Under the pieces are notes generated by a model, which was not told where the DNA came from, did no database searches, and was given only the letters and a program-made list of their open reading frames with translations. A stretch of DNA of 64,000 nucleotides, from positions 252,922 to 316,921 of the forward strand of contig BPGL01000001.1 of the NCBI GenBank assembly GCA_026003015.1. Reading direction: 5' to 3'. Shown one piece after another: positions 51,734-61,072 of this stretch. The stretch is from Actinomycetota bacterium. Lineage in GTDB: Bacteria; Actinomycetota; UBA4738; HRBIN12. Every line of letters begins with the position of its first letter. Positions within the stretch are counted from its first letter, which is position 1. Position numbers and translations under genes: made by a program.

Positions 51734-52239
51734 AGACGTGCGTCCTCGGCGTAGACCCCGGCGTGGCCCGGTTGGGGCTCGCGGTGCTCGCGCTCGGGCG
51801 GCACGGCCCGCAGCTCCGGTGGTCCGCGACCGTCCGGACCGCTCCCGGCATGCCCGAGGCCGAGCGGCTGCTCGTGCTCGCCTCGGCGGTCCGTCGCGCG
51901 ATCGCCGAGCACGGGCCGGGGGCCGTCGCGCTCGAGCAGGTGGCCTGGAACCGCAACCGCGTGAGCGCCCTCGCGGTCGCTCGGGCGACGGGCGCCGTGA
52001 TGGCGGCCGCCGCCGAGGCCGGCCTGCCGGTTCGCACCTACGGCCCCTCGGAGGTTAAGCGCGCGGTCGCCGGGGCGGGCGACGCGACGAAGCCGCAGGT
52101 GGCGCGCGCGCTCGTGCGCGTGCACGGGCTGCGGGGAGTCCCGGCCGAGCCCGACGCGGCCGACGCGGTGGCGGTCGCTCTGACGCACCTGGTCGGCGCG
52201 CCCCTGCGCGGGGCGGTGGCACGGGCGGCCGCGCGATGA
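51727..52239 (+). CDS. ruvC: Holliday junction endodeoxyribonuclease RuvC
   Basis: 170 residues. Catalytic acidic residues are seen in [14 protein letters not shown] (Asp near residue 9), [10 protein letters not shown] (Glu near 74) and [14 protein letters not shown] (Asp pair near 147-150). It resolves Holliday junctions bound by RuvAB. The chosen ATG coincides with the LexA box. The stop overlaps the ruvA ATG as ATGA. Confidence 0.96.
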   Translation: MFETCVLGVDPGVARLGLAVLALGRHGPQLRWSATVRTAPGMPEAERLLVLASAVRRAIAEHGPGAVALEQVAWNRNRVSALAVARATGAVMAAAAEAGLPVRTYGPSEVKRAVAGAGDATKPQVARALVRVHGLRGVPAEPDAADAVAVALTHLVGAPLRGAVARAAAR

Positions 52240-52802
52240 TCGCGTTCCTCGAGGGGGAGGTGGTCGCGCGCGGGGCCGACCGGCTCGTGCTCGCGGTGGG
52301 CGGGGTCGGCTACGAGGTGATCGTGCCCACGAGGCTCGTGGCCGACCTTCCGGGCGCCGGGCGCCGGGCGCGGATCCACACACGGATGGTCGTGCGCGAA
52401 GACGCCATGACCCTCTACGGCTTCGGCTCGGTCGAGGACCGGGCGTTGTTCGATCTCCTCACGGCGGTGAGCGGCGTCGGGCCGAAGGTCGCCCTCGCCT
52501 TCCTGTCGACCCTTCCCGCCGAGGGGCTCCGTCGCGCGATCCTCGACGGCGACGTCGCGGCCCTCGCCGCCACCCCCGGGGTCGGGCCGAAGCTCGCCCA
52601 GCGGGTGATCGTCGATCTGCGGGATCGTCTCGGCGGCGAGCCGGACCAAGCGCTCGACGGTCCGCTCGCCGACGTCCGCGAGGCGCTGCTCGCCCTCGGG
52701 CTCACGCCGCAGGAGGCGAGCCTGGCGCTCGCGGGGCTCGGCGATGCGGACCTCGGCGCGGAGGAGCTGCTCCGCGAGGCGCTGCAGCGCGTGGGGCGGT
52801 GA
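52236..52802 (+). CDS. ruvA: Holliday junction DNA helicase subunit RuvA
   Basis: 188 residues: N-terminal OB fold ([20 protein letters not shown]), two helix-hairpin-helix motifs ([41 protein letters not shown]), then a flexible linker and a C-terminal three-helix domain ([20 protein letters not shown]) that contacts RuvB. It binds four-way junctions. ATG 52236 and the stop are coupled to both neighbours. Confidence 0.96.
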   Translation: MIAFLEGEVVARGADRLVLAVGGVGYEVIVPTRLVADLPGAGRRARIHTRMVVREDAMTLYGFGSVEDRALFDLLTAVSGVGPKVALAFLSTLPAEGLRRAILDGDVAALAATPGVGPKLAQRVIVDLRDRLGGEPDQALDGPLADVREALLALGLTPQEASLALAGLGDADLGAEELLREALQRVGR

Positions 52803-53866
52803 CGGACGTGACCGAGGGCACGGGTCCCGTCGAGGAGCGCCTGATCGAGGCCGCCTCGTTGCCCGAGGACCTCGAGTTCGACGTCGCGCTGCGCCCACGG
52901 ACGCTCGCGGAGTTCGTCGGCCAGGAGCGCATCAAGGAGCAGCTGGGGCTCCTGATCGACGGCGCGCGTCGGCGCGGCGAGCCGGTCGACCACGTGCTGT
53001 TCAGCGGGCCGCCCGGCCTCGGCAAGACGACCCTGGCCCAGATCGTCGCCCACGAGATGGCGGCGGGGTTCCAGCCGACGAGCGGGCCGGCCCTCGAGCG
53101 TCCGAGCGATCTCGCGGCGATCCTCACGAACCTCGGCGAGGGCGACGTGCTGTTCGTCGACGAGGTCCACCGCATGCCGCGCGCGGTGGAGGAGGTGCTG
53201 TACCCGGCGCTGGAGGACTTCCGCCTCGACGTCGTGATCGGCAAGGGCCCGACGGCGCGGAGCATCCGTCTGGAGCTCCCGCGGTTCACGCTCGTGGCGG
53301 CGACGACCCGCCCGGGGCGGATCACGCTGCCGCTGCGAGAGCGCTTCGGGTTCTCCCCGCGCCTGGACTACTACGGGGTGGAGGACCTCGCCCGGATCGT
53401 GCGGCGCTCGGCCGGGATCCTCGGGGTGCGCCTCGACGAGGGCGCGGCGCGCGAGATCGCTCGGCGCGCCCGCGGCACCCCCCGGGTGGCGAACCGCCTG
53501 CTTCGTCGCGTGCGCGACTTCGCGGAGGTCCGGCGCGACGGAGCGATCGACGAGGAGGTCGCGCGGGCGGGCCTGGAGCTGTTCGAGGTCGACGCCGAGG
53601 GACTCGACCGCCTCGACCACGCCGTCCTGGAGGCCGTCGTCGAGCGGTTCGGCGGAGGGCCGGTCGGGCTGTCGACGCTCGCGGCCGCGGTGGGGGAGGA
53701 GGCCGACACCGTCGAGGATCTCGTGGAGCCCTACCTGTTGCAGCTGGGGTTCCTCCAGCGGACCCCGCGCGGACGGGTCGCGACGGACCGCGCGTTCGGC
53801 CATCTCGGCGTCGAGCGACCGGGGACGCTCCCGCTACCGGGACCCGGGACGGGCGGCCGCGGGTAG
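52799..53866 (+). CDS. ruvB: Holliday junction branch-migration ATPase RuvB
   Basis: 355 residues. Walker [12 protein letters not shown] near residue 65, Walker [11 protein letters not shown], sensor [17 protein letters not shown], arginine-rich [18 protein letters not shown] and the winged-helix C-terminus ([21 protein letters not shown]). Drives branch migration with RuvA. Its stop TAG (53864-53866) is also the first three bases of a TAGACT -10 box for yajC. Confidence 0.97.
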   Translation: MTDVTEGTGPVEERLIEAASLPEDLEFDVALRPRTLAEFVGQERIKEQLGLLIDGARRRGEPVDHVLFSGPPGLGKTTLAQIVAHEMAAGFQPTSGPALERPSDLAAILTNLGEGDVLFVDEVHRMPRAVEEVLYPALEDFRLDVVIGKGPTARSIRLELPRFTLVAATTRPGRITLPLRERFGFSPRLDYYGVEDLARIVRRSAGILGVRLDEGAAREIARRARGTPRVANRLLRRVRDFAEVRRDGAIDEEVARAGLELFEVDAEGLDRLDHAVLEAVVERFGGGPVGLSTLAAAVGEEADTVEDLVEPYLLQLGFLQRTPRGRVATDRAFGHLGVERPGTLPLPGPGTGGRG

Positions 53867-53869
53867 ACT
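53864..53869 (+). promoter_or_regulatory. -10 box for yajC overlapping the ruvB stop
   Basis: TAGACT, same form as at ruvC and relA; yajC starts 30 bases later with GAGGGAGCC before it. Confidence 0.4.
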
Positions 53870-53899
53870 CCGGGGCTGTCGCCGACCTCGAGGGAGCCG

Positions 53900-54235
53900 A
53901 TGATCGAGATCCTCGCCCAAGACGCCGCCGGCGGATCCGGCGGGCCTCTGTCCTTCCTCATCCTGCTCGTCCCGCTCGCGCTGCTGTTCCTGCTCATGCG
54001 GGGGCAGCGCAAGCGCATGGCGGAGCAGCAGGCGATCCAGCGCTCGGTCGCCGCCGGCGACGAGGTCCTCACCACCTCCGGCATCTTCGGCCGGGTGGTG
54101 GGCGTCGAGGACGACGACGACACGCTGTGGGTGGAGATCGCGCCGGGCACGAGGGTTCGCATGGTCCGCGGTGGGATCGCACGGCGCCTGGCCGAGGAGA
54201 GCGAGGGGGAGGGGGAGGCGACGGGGTCGGCGTGA
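53900..54235 (+). CDS. yajC: Sec translocon accessory subunit YajC
   Basis: 111 residues. N-terminal helix (about residues 13-36, LSFLILLVPLALLFLLMRGQ) followed by RKRMAEQQAIQRSVAAGDEV, then LTTSGIFGRVVGVEDDDDTL and an acidic tail. It associates with SecDF in protein export. ATG 53900. The stop overlaps the next GTG. Confidence 0.95.
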   Translation: MIEILAQDAAGGSGGPLSFLILLVPLALLFLLMRGQRKRMAEQQAIQRSVAAGDEVLTTSGIFGRVVGVEDDDDTLWVEIAPGTRVRMVRGGIARRLAEESEGEGEATGSA

Positions 54236-55002
54236 GCACGACCGGCCCGGTGGACCCCGTGGTCGACGGCGCCGCCGAGCGCGCGCCGGTCGTCCCGCCC
54301 CCCCACCCGGCTCAGCCCCACGAGCCGGGCGAGGAGGGCGTCGCCTCCATCACGCTCGAGCAGGTCCAGGCCGACGAGCGGCTATCCCTGTACATCGCGT
54401 CGGCCGACCGCGTGACCGAGGCGATGGGCTACACCGAGCACGGGTTCCGCCACGCGAACCTCGTCGCGAGGATCGCCTACCAGGTCCTCCGGCGTCTCGG
54501 CTACTCCGAGCGCGAGGCCACGCTCGGGTGCGTCGCCGGGTACCTGCACGACGTCGGCAACGCCCTGGCCCGCGACGCCCACGGGCAGACCGGCGCGATC
54601 CTCGTCCACCAGGTGCTGCGCGACCGCGTGGAGGGCCGGGATCTCATGCCGATCCTGGCCGCGATCGCCAACCACGAGGAGGCCGAGGGCACGGCCGTGT
54701 CGGCGATCTCGGCGGCCGTGATCCTGGCCGACAAGTCCGACGTCCACCGCAGTCGCGTTCGCCGCAGCGGTCGCGTGGAGCACGACATCCACGACCGCGT
54801 CAACTACGCGGTGCAGCAGTCGTTCCTGCGCGTGGACGGCGAGGCCCGCACCGTGAGCCTCGAGCTCACCATCGACACGGAGATCAGCCAGGTGATGGAG
54901 TACTTCGAGATCTTCTTGGGCCGGATGCAGATGTGCCGCTTCGCCGCGGAGATGCTCGACAGCCGCTTCCGGCTCGTGATCAACGGTGCGGAGCTGGCGT
55001 GA
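54232..55002 (+). CDS. HD-domain phosphohydrolase-like protein inside the sec operon
   Basis: 256 residues. About 40 N-terminal residues are Pro/Glu-rich. Then come HGFRHANLVARIAYQVL (first His), CVAGYLHDVGNALARDAHGQ (HD pair), IANHEE (His) and ILADKSDVHRSR (late Asp), a full HD metal-site pattern. The C-terminal 90 residues (NYAVQQSFLRVDGEARTVSL) look like a separate beta/alpha domain. HD enzymes cleave nucleotide or cyclic-nucleotide phosphates; substrate unknown. It is inserted between yajC and secD with overlapping starts and stops, a spot usually empty in Mycobacterium. Confidence 0.85.
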   Translation: MSTTGPVDPVVDGAAERAPVVPPPHPAQPHEPGEEGVASITLEQVQADERLSLYIASADRVTEAMGYTEHGFRHANLVARIAYQVLRRLGYSEREATLGCVAGYLHDVGNALARDAHGQTGAILVHQVLRDRVEGRDLMPILAAIANHEEAEGTAVSAISAAVILADKSDVHRSRVRRSGRVEHDIHDRVNYAVQQSFLRVDGEARTVSLELTIDTEISQVMEYFEIFLGRMQMCRFAAEMLDSRFRLVINGAELA

Positions 55003-57143
55003 GGAACGCGCGGGCTCTGTGGGCCTCGGTCGTGTTCGTCGCCGTGCTCACCGCCGGGGCGACCGCAGGCCTGGCGACCGAGCGGCTGCGTCCCCTCCTC
55101 GGGCTTGACCTGCAGGGCGGGGTGGCGGTGATCCTGTCGGCTCCCGGCGGCACGCCCCCCGACGTGATGGAGCGGACCCTGGAGACGATCCGCAACCGTG
55201 TCGACGCCTTCGGCGTGGCCGAGCCCGACATCTTCCTGGCGGGCACGACGATCGAGGTGCAGATCCCGGGGTCTTCGCAGAGCACGGTGGAGCGCCGGGC
55301 GGCGCAGGAGGTCTGCCTCGTGGGACGGGATGCCGAGGGCGCCCTGGTCTCCTACGGCTGCGCGCCGGACGCGGCCACCGCTGAGCAGGCGCTCACCGCC
55401 CTGAGGATCCGGCCCCAGCCGGACGAGGTCTGCCTGGAAGCGGAGGGCCGGCGCCTGCAGTGCTACGGCAGCCGCGCCGAGGCGCGCTTCGCGCAGGCGG
55501 GTCTGAGCGTCGCCGCGACCTCGAGCCCGACCCCGAGCGCCGTCGCGAGCCCCGGTCCGACCGCCGGCCCGGCGCCCCTGGGCGGGTCGGCGTGCATCGT
55601 CGATCCCCTCGGGACCGAGCTGGCGTGCTTCGGGTCTCGCTCGGCGGCCGAGCAGGCGCTCGAGGCGGTCGAGGCGGTCGTGACGCGCCGATCCTGGTGT
55701 GTGGTCGACGCGGGCGCGCGGGCCGCCTCGCCGACCCCGACCGCTACCCCCACGAGCTCGCCCGACGCCTCGCCGAGCCCGGCGCCGGCGGGGCTCGCGC
55801 TCCTGGACCGCACCGGGGCGGTCGATCTGCCGTGTGGGCTCGCGAGCGAGCAGGAGGCGACACGGGCGCTGGGGCAGATCCAGGCCCGGCCCGTCACCGA
55901 GCGCTTCTGCGTCGTGAGCGGAGCCGGAGAGGACCTCGGGTGCTTCCTGGACCGGCTGTCGGCCGAGCGCCGGCAGCGCGAGACGGGCCAGCAACGGCTG
56001 ATCGAGGTGATCGGGGAGACGGCTCGGTTGGAGGAGCGACCGGTCCTCGAGATCGTCGGGCGAGGTGATCCGCGCTGGGCGGGGCTCGCCGTCACGTGCC
56101 CGACCCCGGAGGAGCAGCGAGAGCCCCGCTGCTCGTTCGAGGCCCTCGCCGACCAGGAGGTCGTCTACCTCGCCGAGGATCAGACGAAGTACCGCCTGGG
56201 GCCCGTCACGATCAGCGGGGCCGACTTCCGGGAGGCCACCGCGACGTTGCAGCCGTCCGGCTCGACGGGGGTCGTGACCGAGTGGGTCGTGCGGTTCGTG
56301 CTCGACGGCGACGGCGCGCGGCGCTTCGCCGACGCCACAACCCGGGCGGTCGCCGAGCCTGCGCCGCGCAACCAGATCGCGATCGTCGTCGACCGGGTCG
56401 TCATCTCCGCCCCGGTCGTGAACGAGCCGATCACCCAAGGGGAGGGTGTGATCACCGGCGGTTTCACGGAGCAGGAGGCCAAGGATCTCGCGACCCAGCT
56501 GAACGCCGGCGCGCTGCCGGTGGAGCTCACGCGCCAGTCGGTGCGAACCGTGAGCCCGACGCTCGGGGAGGAGTCGCTGCGCCAAGCGGTGGCCGCCGGG
56601 CTCGGAGGGCTGGCGCTGCTGTTCGTCTACCTGTTGCTGTACTACCGGATGCTCGGCGTCGTCGCGAGCCTGGGGATGGCGATCTGGGCGGCCCTGGCGG
56701 TCGCGCTCGTCGCCCTGGCGGGCAGCTCGGTCGGTTACGCGCTGAGCCTGGCCGGCGTGGCCGGCCTGCTCATCTCCCTGGGGGTCACCGCCGACTCCTA
56801 CATCGTCTTCTTCGAGCGGCTGAAGGACGAGATCCGGGCCGGCCGATCGCCGCGCGCCGCGGTGCAGCCGGCGTTCAAGCGGGCGTTCCGAACCCTGATC
56901 GCGGCCGACATCGTGACGTTGATCGCCGCGGGGGTCCTGTACCTCACCGCGGTGAGCTCGGTGCGGGGCTTCGCCCTGACGCTCGGGGTGGCCACCCTCC
57001 TGGACGTGTTCGTGATCTGGTTCTACAAGCGCCCCGTGGTGTTCTTGCTCGCCCGCAGCCGCAGGATCGTCGAGCTGCCCGGCATCGGGCTGCTGTCGTC
57101 CGTCGCGGCCGAGCGCCCGGGTCGGCGATCGGAGGTGTCGTGA
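54999..57143 (+). CDS. secD: Protein translocase subunit SecD with a cysteine-pair repeat insert
   Basis: 714 residues, long for the family. The N-terminal helix (8-28) and GLDLQGGVAVILS are canonical. The first external domain then holds an insert (about 104-330) with five spaced Cys pairs (106/121, 145/155, 199/210, 234/279, 304/315). Each second Cys is followed by a helix-like segment such as GSRAEARFAQAGL or GSRSAAEQALEAV, and the units are joined by Pro/Ser/Thr-rich linkers. The rest is normal: late external domain with GVITGGFTEQEAKDLATQLN, then six helices with ISLGVTADSYIVFFERLKDE. Coupled to secF by GTGA. Confidence 0.95.
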   Translation: MRNARALWASVVFVAVLTAGATAGLATERLRPLLGLDLQGGVAVILSAPGGTPPDVMERTLETIRNRVDAFGVAEPDIFLAGTTIEVQIPGSSQSTVERRAAQEVCLVGRDAEGALVSYGCAPDAATAEQALTALRIRPQPDEVCLEAEGRRLQCYGSRAEARFAQAGLSVAATSSPTPSAVASPGPTAGPAPLGGSACIVDPLGTELACFGSRSAAEQALEAVEAVVTRRSWCVVDAGARAASPTPTATPTSSPDASPSPAPAGLALLDRTGAVDLPCGLASEQEATRALGQIQARPVTERFCVVSGAGEDLGCFLDRLSAERRQRETGQQRLIEVIGETARLEERPVLEIVGRGDPRWAGLAVTCPTPEEQREPRCSFEALADQEVVYLAEDQTKYRLGPVTISGADFREATATLQPSGSTGVVTEWVVRFVLDGDGARRFADATTRAVAEPAPRNQIAIVVDRVVISAPVVNEPITQGEGVITGGFTEQEAKDLATQLNAGALPVELTRQSVRTVSPTLGEESLRQAVAAGLGGLALLFVYLLLYYRMLGVVASLGMAIWAALAVALVALAGSSVGYALSLAGVAGLLISLGVTADSYIVFFERLKDEIRAGRSPRAAVQPAFKRAFRTLIAADIVTLIAAGVLYLTAVSSVRGFALTLGVATLLDVFVIWFYKRPVVFLLARSRRIVELPGIGLLSSVAAERPGRRSEVS

Positions 57144-58222
57144 ACCTCCACAGGGCGATCGCGGTCTACCGCGGTCAGCGGGTCCCCACGTTCCGGTTGA
57201 TCGAGCACCGGCGGCGGTGGTTCCTCTTCTCCGGGGCGATCGTCGCCCTCTCGCTGGTGGGGCTGGTCGTGGGGGGCCTCGCGTACTCGATCGACTTCGT
57301 CGGTGGCGCGCAGGTGACGGTGCCGCTCGCTCGTCGGGTCTCGGTCCAGCAGATCACGAGCCTGCTCGCCGAGCGCGGCCTCGACCAGGCCGAGGTCCAG
57401 ATCGTCGACGGCCGGGCGGCGAGCATCCGGACCGGCTCGCTCTCAGACGAGGGGCGCGACGCGGAAGCGATCCTCGAGGACCTGGCGCGCCTCGCGGGGG
57501 TGGATCGGGCCGACATCAGCGTCGAGGACGTCGGCCCGACGTGGGGATCGGAGATCTCGCGCAAGGCGATCCAAGGGCTCGTGATCGTGCTCGGGCTCAT
57601 CCTGCTGTACATCGCCTACCGGTTCGAGTGGGCGATGGGGATCGCGGCGATCGTGGCGCTCGTGCACGACATCGTGGTCACCGCGGGGATCTACGCGCTC
57701 GTGGGACGTCCGGTGACGCCCGAGACGGTGATCGCGGTCCTCACGATCATGGGCTTCTCCCTCTACGACACCGTCGTGATCTTCGACAAGGTGCAGGAGA
57801 ACCTCGAGTCCCCGACGCTGATCGGGCGGTACGGCTACGACGGGGTCGTGAACCTGTCGCTGAACACCGTGCTGATGCGGTCGGTGAACACCTCGCTCGT
57901 CGTCCTGTTGCCGATCACCGCGATGCTGCTGTTCGGCGGCGAGACGCTCAAGGACTTCGCCTTCGCGATGCTCGTGGGCACGGCCGCGGGAACGTACTCG
58001 TCGATCTTCGTCGCCGCCCCCCTGCTCACCGTGCTCAAGGCGCGCTCGGAGCGCGTCCGCGTCGTCGAGCGTCGACGGGCCCGCGACCGCCGACCGGTCC
58101 CGGCCGGGGCCGCGACGAGCGCCGACGAGCGCACCCCCGAACCCGAGGCCCGCCCGGCGAGCCCCCGCTCGCGCCGATCGGCGTCGAAGCGGCGCCCGCC
58201 GGCCAAGCGCAGACGGAGGTAG
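57140..58222 (+). CDS. secF: Protein translocase subunit SecF
   Basis: 360 residues. Helix 1 at about 28-50, SIDFVGGAQVTVPLAR, then five helices from about 148 with VALVHDIVVTAGIYALVG, IMGFSLYDTVVIFDKVQEN (signature) and a helix near 250-275. The last 50 or so residues are a basic, Arg/Pro-rich cytoplasmic tail. Works with SecD in proton-driven late steps of export. GTG 57140. Confidence 0.96.
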   Translation: MNLHRAIAVYRGQRVPTFRLIEHRRRWFLFSGAIVALSLVGLVVGGLAYSIDFVGGAQVTVPLARRVSVQQITSLLAERGLDQAEVQIVDGRAASIRTGSLSDEGRDAEAILEDLARLAGVDRADISVEDVGPTWGSEISRKAIQGLVIVLGLILLYIAYRFEWAMGIAAIVALVHDIVVTAGIYALVGRPVTPETVIAVLTIMGFSLYDTVVIFDKVQENLESPTLIGRYGYDGVVNLSLNTVLMRSVNTSLVVLLPITAMLLFGGETLKDFAFAMLVGTAAGTYSSIFVAAPLLTVLKARSERVRVVERRRARDRRPVPAGAATSADERTPEPEARPASPRSRRSASKRRPPAKRRRR

Positions 58223-58226
58223 GTGC

Positions 58227-58748
58227 GTGGACATCGACCAGATCAAGACCCTCGTCCGCGACGTCCCCGACTTCCCGGAGCCGGGGATCGTGTTCCGCGA
58301 CATCACACCGGTGCTCGCCGATCCGATCGCGTTCTCCACGATCATCGACCTGATCGTCGTGCACTTCGGACGCGGGAACGTCGACAAGGTGGTCGGGATC
58401 GAGGCTCGGGGCTTCCTGCTCGCCGCGCCCGTCGCGTACCACTTCGGCGCCGGGGTCGTGCCGGTCCGCAAGAAGGGCAAGCTCCCCTTCGAGACCCTCG
58501 ACGAGGAGTACGCGCTCGAATACGGCACCGCCGCCCTCGAGATCCACCGCGACGCCGTGGTCTCGGGCGAGCGCGTCCTCGTCGTGGACGACGTCCTCGC
58601 GACCGGGGGCACGGCCCGGGCTGCCGCGAACCTCGTCGAGCGGGTCGGCGGGCAGGTCCGCGGCATCGCCTGTCTGATCGAGCTCGACGCGCTCGGGGGT
58701 CGCGAGCGCGTCTCGGGCTACGACCTGTTCACCCTGATCCACTACTGA
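58227..58748 (+). CDS. apt: Adenine phosphoribosyltransferase
   Basis: 173 residues: DVPDFPEPGIVFRDITPVLAD at the start, GIEARGFLLAAPVAYHFGAG, RKKGKLPFET and the PRPP motif VLVVDDVLATGGTARAA (about residues 120-136). Salvages adenine to AMP. GTG 58227 lies four bases after secF. The secDF-apt-relA order is standard for actinobacteria. Confidence 0.97.
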   Translation: MDIDQIKTLVRDVPDFPEPGIVFRDITPVLADPIAFSTIIDLIVVHFGRGNVDKVVGIEARGFLLAAPVAYHFGAGVVPVRKKGKLPFETLDEEYALEYGTAALEIHRDAVVSGERVLVVDDVLATGGTARAAANLVERVGGQVRGIACLIELDALGGRERVSGYDLFTLIHY

Positions 58749-58794
58749 CGGTCGCGGACCTCGAGCCGTTCGCCTCCGCGCGAGCCGGCGGCCG

Positions 58795-58800
58795 TAGACT
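58795..58800 (+). promoter_or_regulatory. -10 box immediately before relA (leaderless candidate)
   Basis: TAGACT ends four bases before ATG 58805, placing the expected transcript start on the start codon; no ribosome site is visible. Confidence 0.5.
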
Positions 58801-58804
58801 GGCC

Positions 58805-61072
58805 ATGAGGACCGTGGAGGGCACGCGCGACGACGTCCGCACCGAACCGCCGCAACGGCGGGGTGGGCGCCTGCCGCTGCCCCGCCTGCGCCGGGGGGAG
58901 CCCGAGGTCGCCTCGGCCCGACTCCGTCCGCTCCTACGCCAGGTCCGCGCCTACAACCCGAAGGCCGACGTGCGGGCGATCGAGCGCGCCTACACCATCG
59001 CGGAGCGGGTGCACGAGGGCCAGAAGCGGCTGTCGGGGGAGGACTACATCGAGCACCCGCTCGCCGTCGCCACGATCCTCGCCGATCTGCGGCTCGACAC
59101 GACGACGCTCGTCGCCGCGCTGCTGCACGACACCGTGGAGGACACCGAGCTCACGCTCGAGGAGGTCGAGCGGACGTTCGGCGCGGAGGTCGCCGGGATC
59201 GTCGACGGGCTGACGAAGCTCGATCGACTCGAGTTCCGAACGCGCGAGCTGGCGCAGGCGGAGAACGTCCGCAAGATGATCGTCGCGATGGCGGGCGACA
59301 TCCGCGTCCTGCTGATCAAGCTCGCCGATCGTCTCCACAACATGCGCACCATCGCGCCGCTGCCGGCGCACAAGCAGCGGCGGATCGCCACCGAGACGCT
59401 GGAGATCTACGCCCCGCTCGCGAACCGACTCGGGGTGCAGGAGATGAAGTGGGAGCTCGAGGACCTCTCGTTCAAGACGCTGCACCCGGGCCCCTACCGC
59501 GAGATCGCGAGCCTCGTGGAGGCACGTCGAGGCGAGCGCCAGGAGCTGATCGCGGAGCTCACCGCGACGCTGCGCCAGAAGCTGAAGGAGCTCGGGATCA
59601 GGGCCGACGTGGAGGGGCGCCCGAAGCACCTGTACTCGATCTACGAGAAGATGGTGATCCGAGGTAAGGAGTTCAACGAGATCTACGACCTCGTCGGGAT
59701 CCGGATCCTCGTGGAATCGCTACGGGACTGCTACGGGGCGCTCGGCGCCGTGCACGCGCTGTGGAAGCCGGTGCCCGGACGCTTCAAGGACTACGTCGCG
59801 ATGCCCAAGGCGAACATGTACCAGTCGCTGCACACGACCGTCGTGGGACCCGAGGGCAAGCCGATCGAGATCCAGATCCGCACGCGCGAGATGCACCGGA
59901 CGGCGCAGTTCGGGATCGCGGCGCACTGGCGCTACAAGGAGGGCCGTGCCAAGGACGGTGACCTGGCCTGGCTCGGCCAGATGATGGACTGGCTGAAGGA
60001 CATGGCCGATCCGCGCGAGTTCATGGAGGGGCTGCGGATCGACCTGTCGGGCGGCCGGGTCTTCGTGTTCACGCCGAAGGGCGATGTGGTGAACCTGCCG
60101 CAGGGCGCGACGCCCGTCGACTTCGCCTACGCGATCCATACCGAGGTGGGGCACCGCGCGATCGGCGCGAAGGTGAACGGCAAGCTGGTCCCCCTCGACT
60201 ACGAGCTGCGCACCGGTGATGCCGTCGAGATCCTGACCTCGAAGGCGCACGGGGAGGGTCCGTCGCAGGACTGGCTGCGGTTCGTCAAGACCCCTCGAGC
60301 TCGCTCGAAGATCCGGCAGTGGTTCGCGCGCGGGCGGCGCGAGGACGCGCTCGACCAGGGCAAGGAGCTGCTCAAGCAGCAGATGCGCAAGCAGAACGTG
60401 TCGTTCAAGCGACTCGCCACCGAAGAAGCGCTGCAGCAGGTCGCCGACGATCTGCGCTATCCGGACCTCGACGCGCTGTACGTGGCGATCGGGGAGGGGC
60501 ACGTGTCTCCGCAGTCGGTCGTCGCCCGCCTCGCCCGCCTCGTGTCGGGCTCGGTCGACGAAGACGTCACGACCGACGTCCCCCTCGCGCGCCCGGTGCG
60601 GATCGGGGGACGGGAGGACATCTCGAAGGGGGTCGTCGTCCGGGGACTCCCCGACGTGTGGGTGCGGCTCGGACGCTGCTGCACGCCGGTGCCTGGCGAC
60701 GAGATCGTGGGCTTCGTCACGCGGGGTCAGGGCGTGTCCGTGCACCGCAGCGATTGCCCGAACGTCAAAGCCCTGCGGCGCGAGCCCGAGCGGATCATCG
60801 ACGTCACGTGGGCGGGGGGCAAGCCGACGTCGTTCGTCGTCGCGATCATGGTGGAGGCGCTCGACCGCACTCGCTTGCTGTCGGACCTGGCGACGCTGCT
60901 GTCCGACCACCACGTCAACATCCTGTCGGCCACCTCGACGACGGGGAAGGATCGGATCACCCGCCTGCGCTTCACCTTCGAGCTCGCCGACATCGCGCAC
61001 CTGTCCTCGATCCTGGCGGCGGTCAAGCGGGTGGAGAGCGTCTACGACGCCTACCGGGTGACGCCGAGCTGA
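58805..61072 (+). CDS. relA: Bifunctional (p)ppGpp synthetase/hydrolase RelA/SpoT (Rel)
   Basis: 755 residues. HD hydrolase domain (about residues 60-215: EDYIEHPLAVATILADL, AALLHDTVEDT, KLADRLHNMRTI), synthetase (about 260-370: RPKHLYSIYEKM, LVGIRILVES, MPKANMYQSLHTTV), TGS (VFVFTPKGDVVNLP), a zinc-finger-like CCTPVPGD and C-terminal ACT domain. Both catalytic halves look intact, so it can make and remove (p)ppGpp. ATG 58805 is preferred over an upstream extension through apt. The stop overlaps dtd as TGATG. Confidence 0.97.
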   Translation: MRTVEGTRDDVRTEPPQRRGGRLPLPRLRRGEPEVASARLRPLLRQVRAYNPKADVRAIERAYTIAERVHEGQKRLSGEDYIEHPLAVATILADLRLDTTTLVAALLHDTVEDTELTLEEVERTFGAEVAGIVDGLTKLDRLEFRTRELAQAENVRKMIVAMAGDIRVLLIKLADRLHNMRTIAPLPAHKQRRIATETLEIYAPLANRLGVQEMKWELEDLSFKTLHPGPYREIASLVEARRGERQELIAELTATLRQKLKELGIRADVEGRPKHLYSIYEKMVIRGKEFNEIYDLVGIRILVESLRDCYGALGAVHALWKPVPGRFKDYVAMPKANMYQSLHTTVVGPEGKPIEIQIRTREMHRTAQFGIAAHWRYKEGRAKDGDLAWLGQMMDWLKDMADPREFMEGLRIDLSGGRVFVFTPKGDVVNLPQGATPVDFAYAIHTEVGHRAIGAKVNGKLVPLDYELRTGDAVEILTSKAHGEGPSQDWLRFVKTPRARSKIRQWFARGRREDALDQGKELLKQQMRKQNVSFKRLATEEALQQVADDLRYPDLDALYVAIGEGHVSPQSVVARLARLVSGSVDEDVTTDVPLARPVRIGGREDISKGVVVRGLPDVWVRLGRCCTPVPGDEIVGFVTRGQGVSVHRSDCPNVKALRREPERIIDVTWAGGKPTSFVVAIMVEALDRTRLLSDLATLLSDHHVNILSATSTTGKDRITRLRFTFELADIAHLSSILAAVKRVESVYDAYRVTPS

